Source of the DNA: an uncultured Hippea sp.
GTDB taxonomy: Bacteria > Campylobacterota_A > Desulfurellia > JAADFJ01
Direction of reading: 5' to 3'
Length of the DNA: 16,224 nucleotides
Assembly: GCA_913009315.1 (NCBI GenBank)
Contig: CAJVZA010000047.1
Location: 1-16,224, forward strand
Shown: in pieces, positions 15,141 through 16,224 of the stretch
Numbering within the stretch: the stretch's first letter is position 1
Layout: every line of letters begins with the position of its first letter
Notes under the pieces: model-generated
The model's database searches: none
What the model was told of the DNA's origin: nothing
What the model saw: only the letters and a program-made list of their open reading frames with translations
Translations under genes and position numbers: made by a program

Positions 15141-16139
15141 TTATGTTATGCTTGAAATGAGGATGTAAAGATTAAATAAATATCCGGCCCCAAAAGCAAA
15201 AAGAAGCGGCGCTGAAAGACGCTTAGTTATCAGCAATGAAACAAGAATAAGCAAAGATGATATTATCGGAGTCAGAATAATCTCAAGAGTTGCGTTTCCT
15301 AAAATCCATTGCGTTGCAGTAAGTCCTATTGCGACCGGAATCACAGATTGAAATACCATTGCTCCGGTTATATTTGTCAATGCGAGGGTGTCCTTCTTTT
15401 TCAGCAGCCATCTGAATGAGTTATACTTTTCCGGCAGTTCTGTGGCAAACGGAGCAATAATTACCGAAATAACAAACAAAGAGACGCCCCATCCCGCTCC
15501 CAGTTCTTCAATCTGTCCGACAAAAAGTCTGCCCGCAGCAACAAGTATAATCAGAGATACAATCAACTGCAATGACGCAAAAAAGGCGGATTCCTTTATT
15601 CCGTTTATTTTTGTAAAAAACAGCTCTTCGCATTCGCCCTGAGAACCCGATTTGTCCCTCAAACTTAATACTACATAAATAATGTATGAAAAAATCAAAA
15701 TTACCGCAGCTATAACATGGAACAGTCTGCTGTTAAAAATAAATGAGGCTATAAACAGTATAAGGTAATTTAGAATAAAAAAGAGTACGTCGCGAATTAT
15801 CGGCTTTTTTGGAATATCAAAATACAGGTTTTCTCTCTTTTTTAATAATCGCATGATGATTATTGTCAATGCCATAAGAAAACAGGTTAGTGTTGCAAGC
15901 ATAAGCGGGGCTCCCAAGATTGCTCCTATGCCTATCTGATTTACGGATTTGCCCAATAAAAATGCTATAATAGGGATAATTGTCTCCGGCAGTGCAGTTC
16001 CGGTTGCAGCGAGCAGGGATCCTGTAGTTGAGTTTGAAAGAGAAAAGGAGTCCCCGAGCCACTCAACCGCATTGCTGAAGAGTTCACTTGCTGCAATTAT
16101 TAAAGCTATACTTAAAACAGATAAAAAAAATATCGTCAA
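15141..16139 (-). CDS. Sodium/calcium exchanger-family (CaCA) membrane protein
   Basis: Predicted inner-membrane cation antiporter of 332 residues with about ten hydrophobic segments arranged as two halves. Each half has an alpha-repeat with the conserved acidic residue: GSLLAATGTALPETIIPI near residues 41-58 and VISVIIAPFATELPEKYNS near 227-245. The halves are joined by a polar linker (near RDKSGSQGECEE). Alpha-repeats of this form bind the transported cation in YrbG/NCX-like exchangers, but whether the ion is calcium or another cation is not shown by the sequence. The TTG start has AAGG about eight bases upstream, and the first internal Met is near residue 80, so a non-ATG start is required. 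It follows the preceding minus-strand gene by 15 bases and is convergent with the efflux operon. Confidence 0.88.
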   Translation of the reverse strand: MTIFFLSVLSIALIIAASELFSNAVEWLGDSFSLSNSTTGSLLAATGTALPETIIPIIAFLLGKSVNQIGIGAILGAPLMLATLTCFLMALTIIIMRLLKKRENLYFDIPKKPIIRDVLFFILNYLILFIASFIFNSRLFHVIAAVILIFSYIIYVVLSLRDKSGSQGECEELFFTKINGIKESAFFASLQLIVSLIILVAAGRLFVGQIEELGAGWGVSLFVISVIIAPFATELPEKYNSFRWLLKKKDTLALTNITGAMVFQSVIPVAIGLTATQWILGNATLEIILTPIISSLLILVSLLITKRLSAPLLFAFGAGYLFNLYILISSIT

Positions 16140-16154
16140 TCGGCAGCCTTTTTA

Positions 16155-16224
16155 TTACAGATCGGCGGCAAGATTCCGACCAAGCTCCTTTATCTGTGCA
16201 AAATCTTCCTCTGTGGGACGAAAC
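16155..16224 (-). CDS. C-terminal fragment of an unidentified protein (cut by window edge)
   Basis: The last 22 codons of a minus-strand gene enter from the right edge and end in TAA at 16157-16155, directly followed by a second TAA. The visible tail contains RPTEEDFAQIKELGRNLA. Such a P-x-x-E-E-x-x-x-x-x-x-x-G-x-x-x-A tail resembles the ends of some flavodoxin-like or WrbA-like proteins, but 22 residues are too few for a call. It lies 15 bases before the CaCA gene, so the two are probably one transcript. Confidence 0.55.
   Translation of the reverse strand, partial: FRPTEEDFAQIKELGRNLAADL

Overview
The window comes from a low-GC, Gram-negative-type bacterium. The Gram-negative call rests on a tripartite RND pump whose outer-membrane component carries a lipobox. 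The taxon cannot be fixed from sequence alone. Other traits are thymidylate synthesis by flavin-dependent ThyX, a molybdopterin-cofactor gene (moeA), and frequent GTG/TTG start codons. The window has no rRNA or tRNA genes, CRISPR array, insertion sequence or phage gene that I can recognise. It looks like chromosomal housekeeping DNA followed by an accessory efflux operon.

Left block (1-2572, minus strand): an orphan Dpp/Opp-type ABC ATPase is followed by proS (prolyl-tRNA synthetase, running off the left edge by a few codons). Next block (2522-6353, plus strand) is a translation-centred operon: rpmE (ribosomal protein L31), thyX, rsmI (16S rRNA C1402 2'-O-methyltransferase), prfA (release factor 1) and prmC (methyltransferase for the release-factor GGQ glutamine). 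Genes are tightly spaced or overlapping, except for a 204-base gap between prfA and prmC that holds what looks like the tail of a lost gene. The rpmE and ABC promoters appear to be divergent and to share the same -10 bases.

The third block (6333-8515, minus strand) is a patatin-like phospholipase gene coupled to moeA by an ATGA overlap. Its 3' end overlaps prmC tail-to-tail by 21 bases. A 421-base AT-rich intergenic region (8516-8936) separates it from the fourth block (8937-15038, plus strand). That block is a MarR-family regulator followed by a full RND efflux system: periplasmic adaptor, inner-membrane pump and lipoprotein outer-membrane channel. All four genes overlap or nearly overlap, so the pump is probably made as one unit under MarR control. 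At the right end a convergent minus-strand pair holds a CaCA-family cation exchanger, preceded by the last 22 codons of an unidentified protein.

I see no clear new system. The most unusual points are a two-codon patch in RsmI that destroys its conserved A-E-D-T motif and looks like two compensating indels, the gene remnant after prfA, the shared-bases divergent promoters, and palindromes at the marR promoter that could be its operator.
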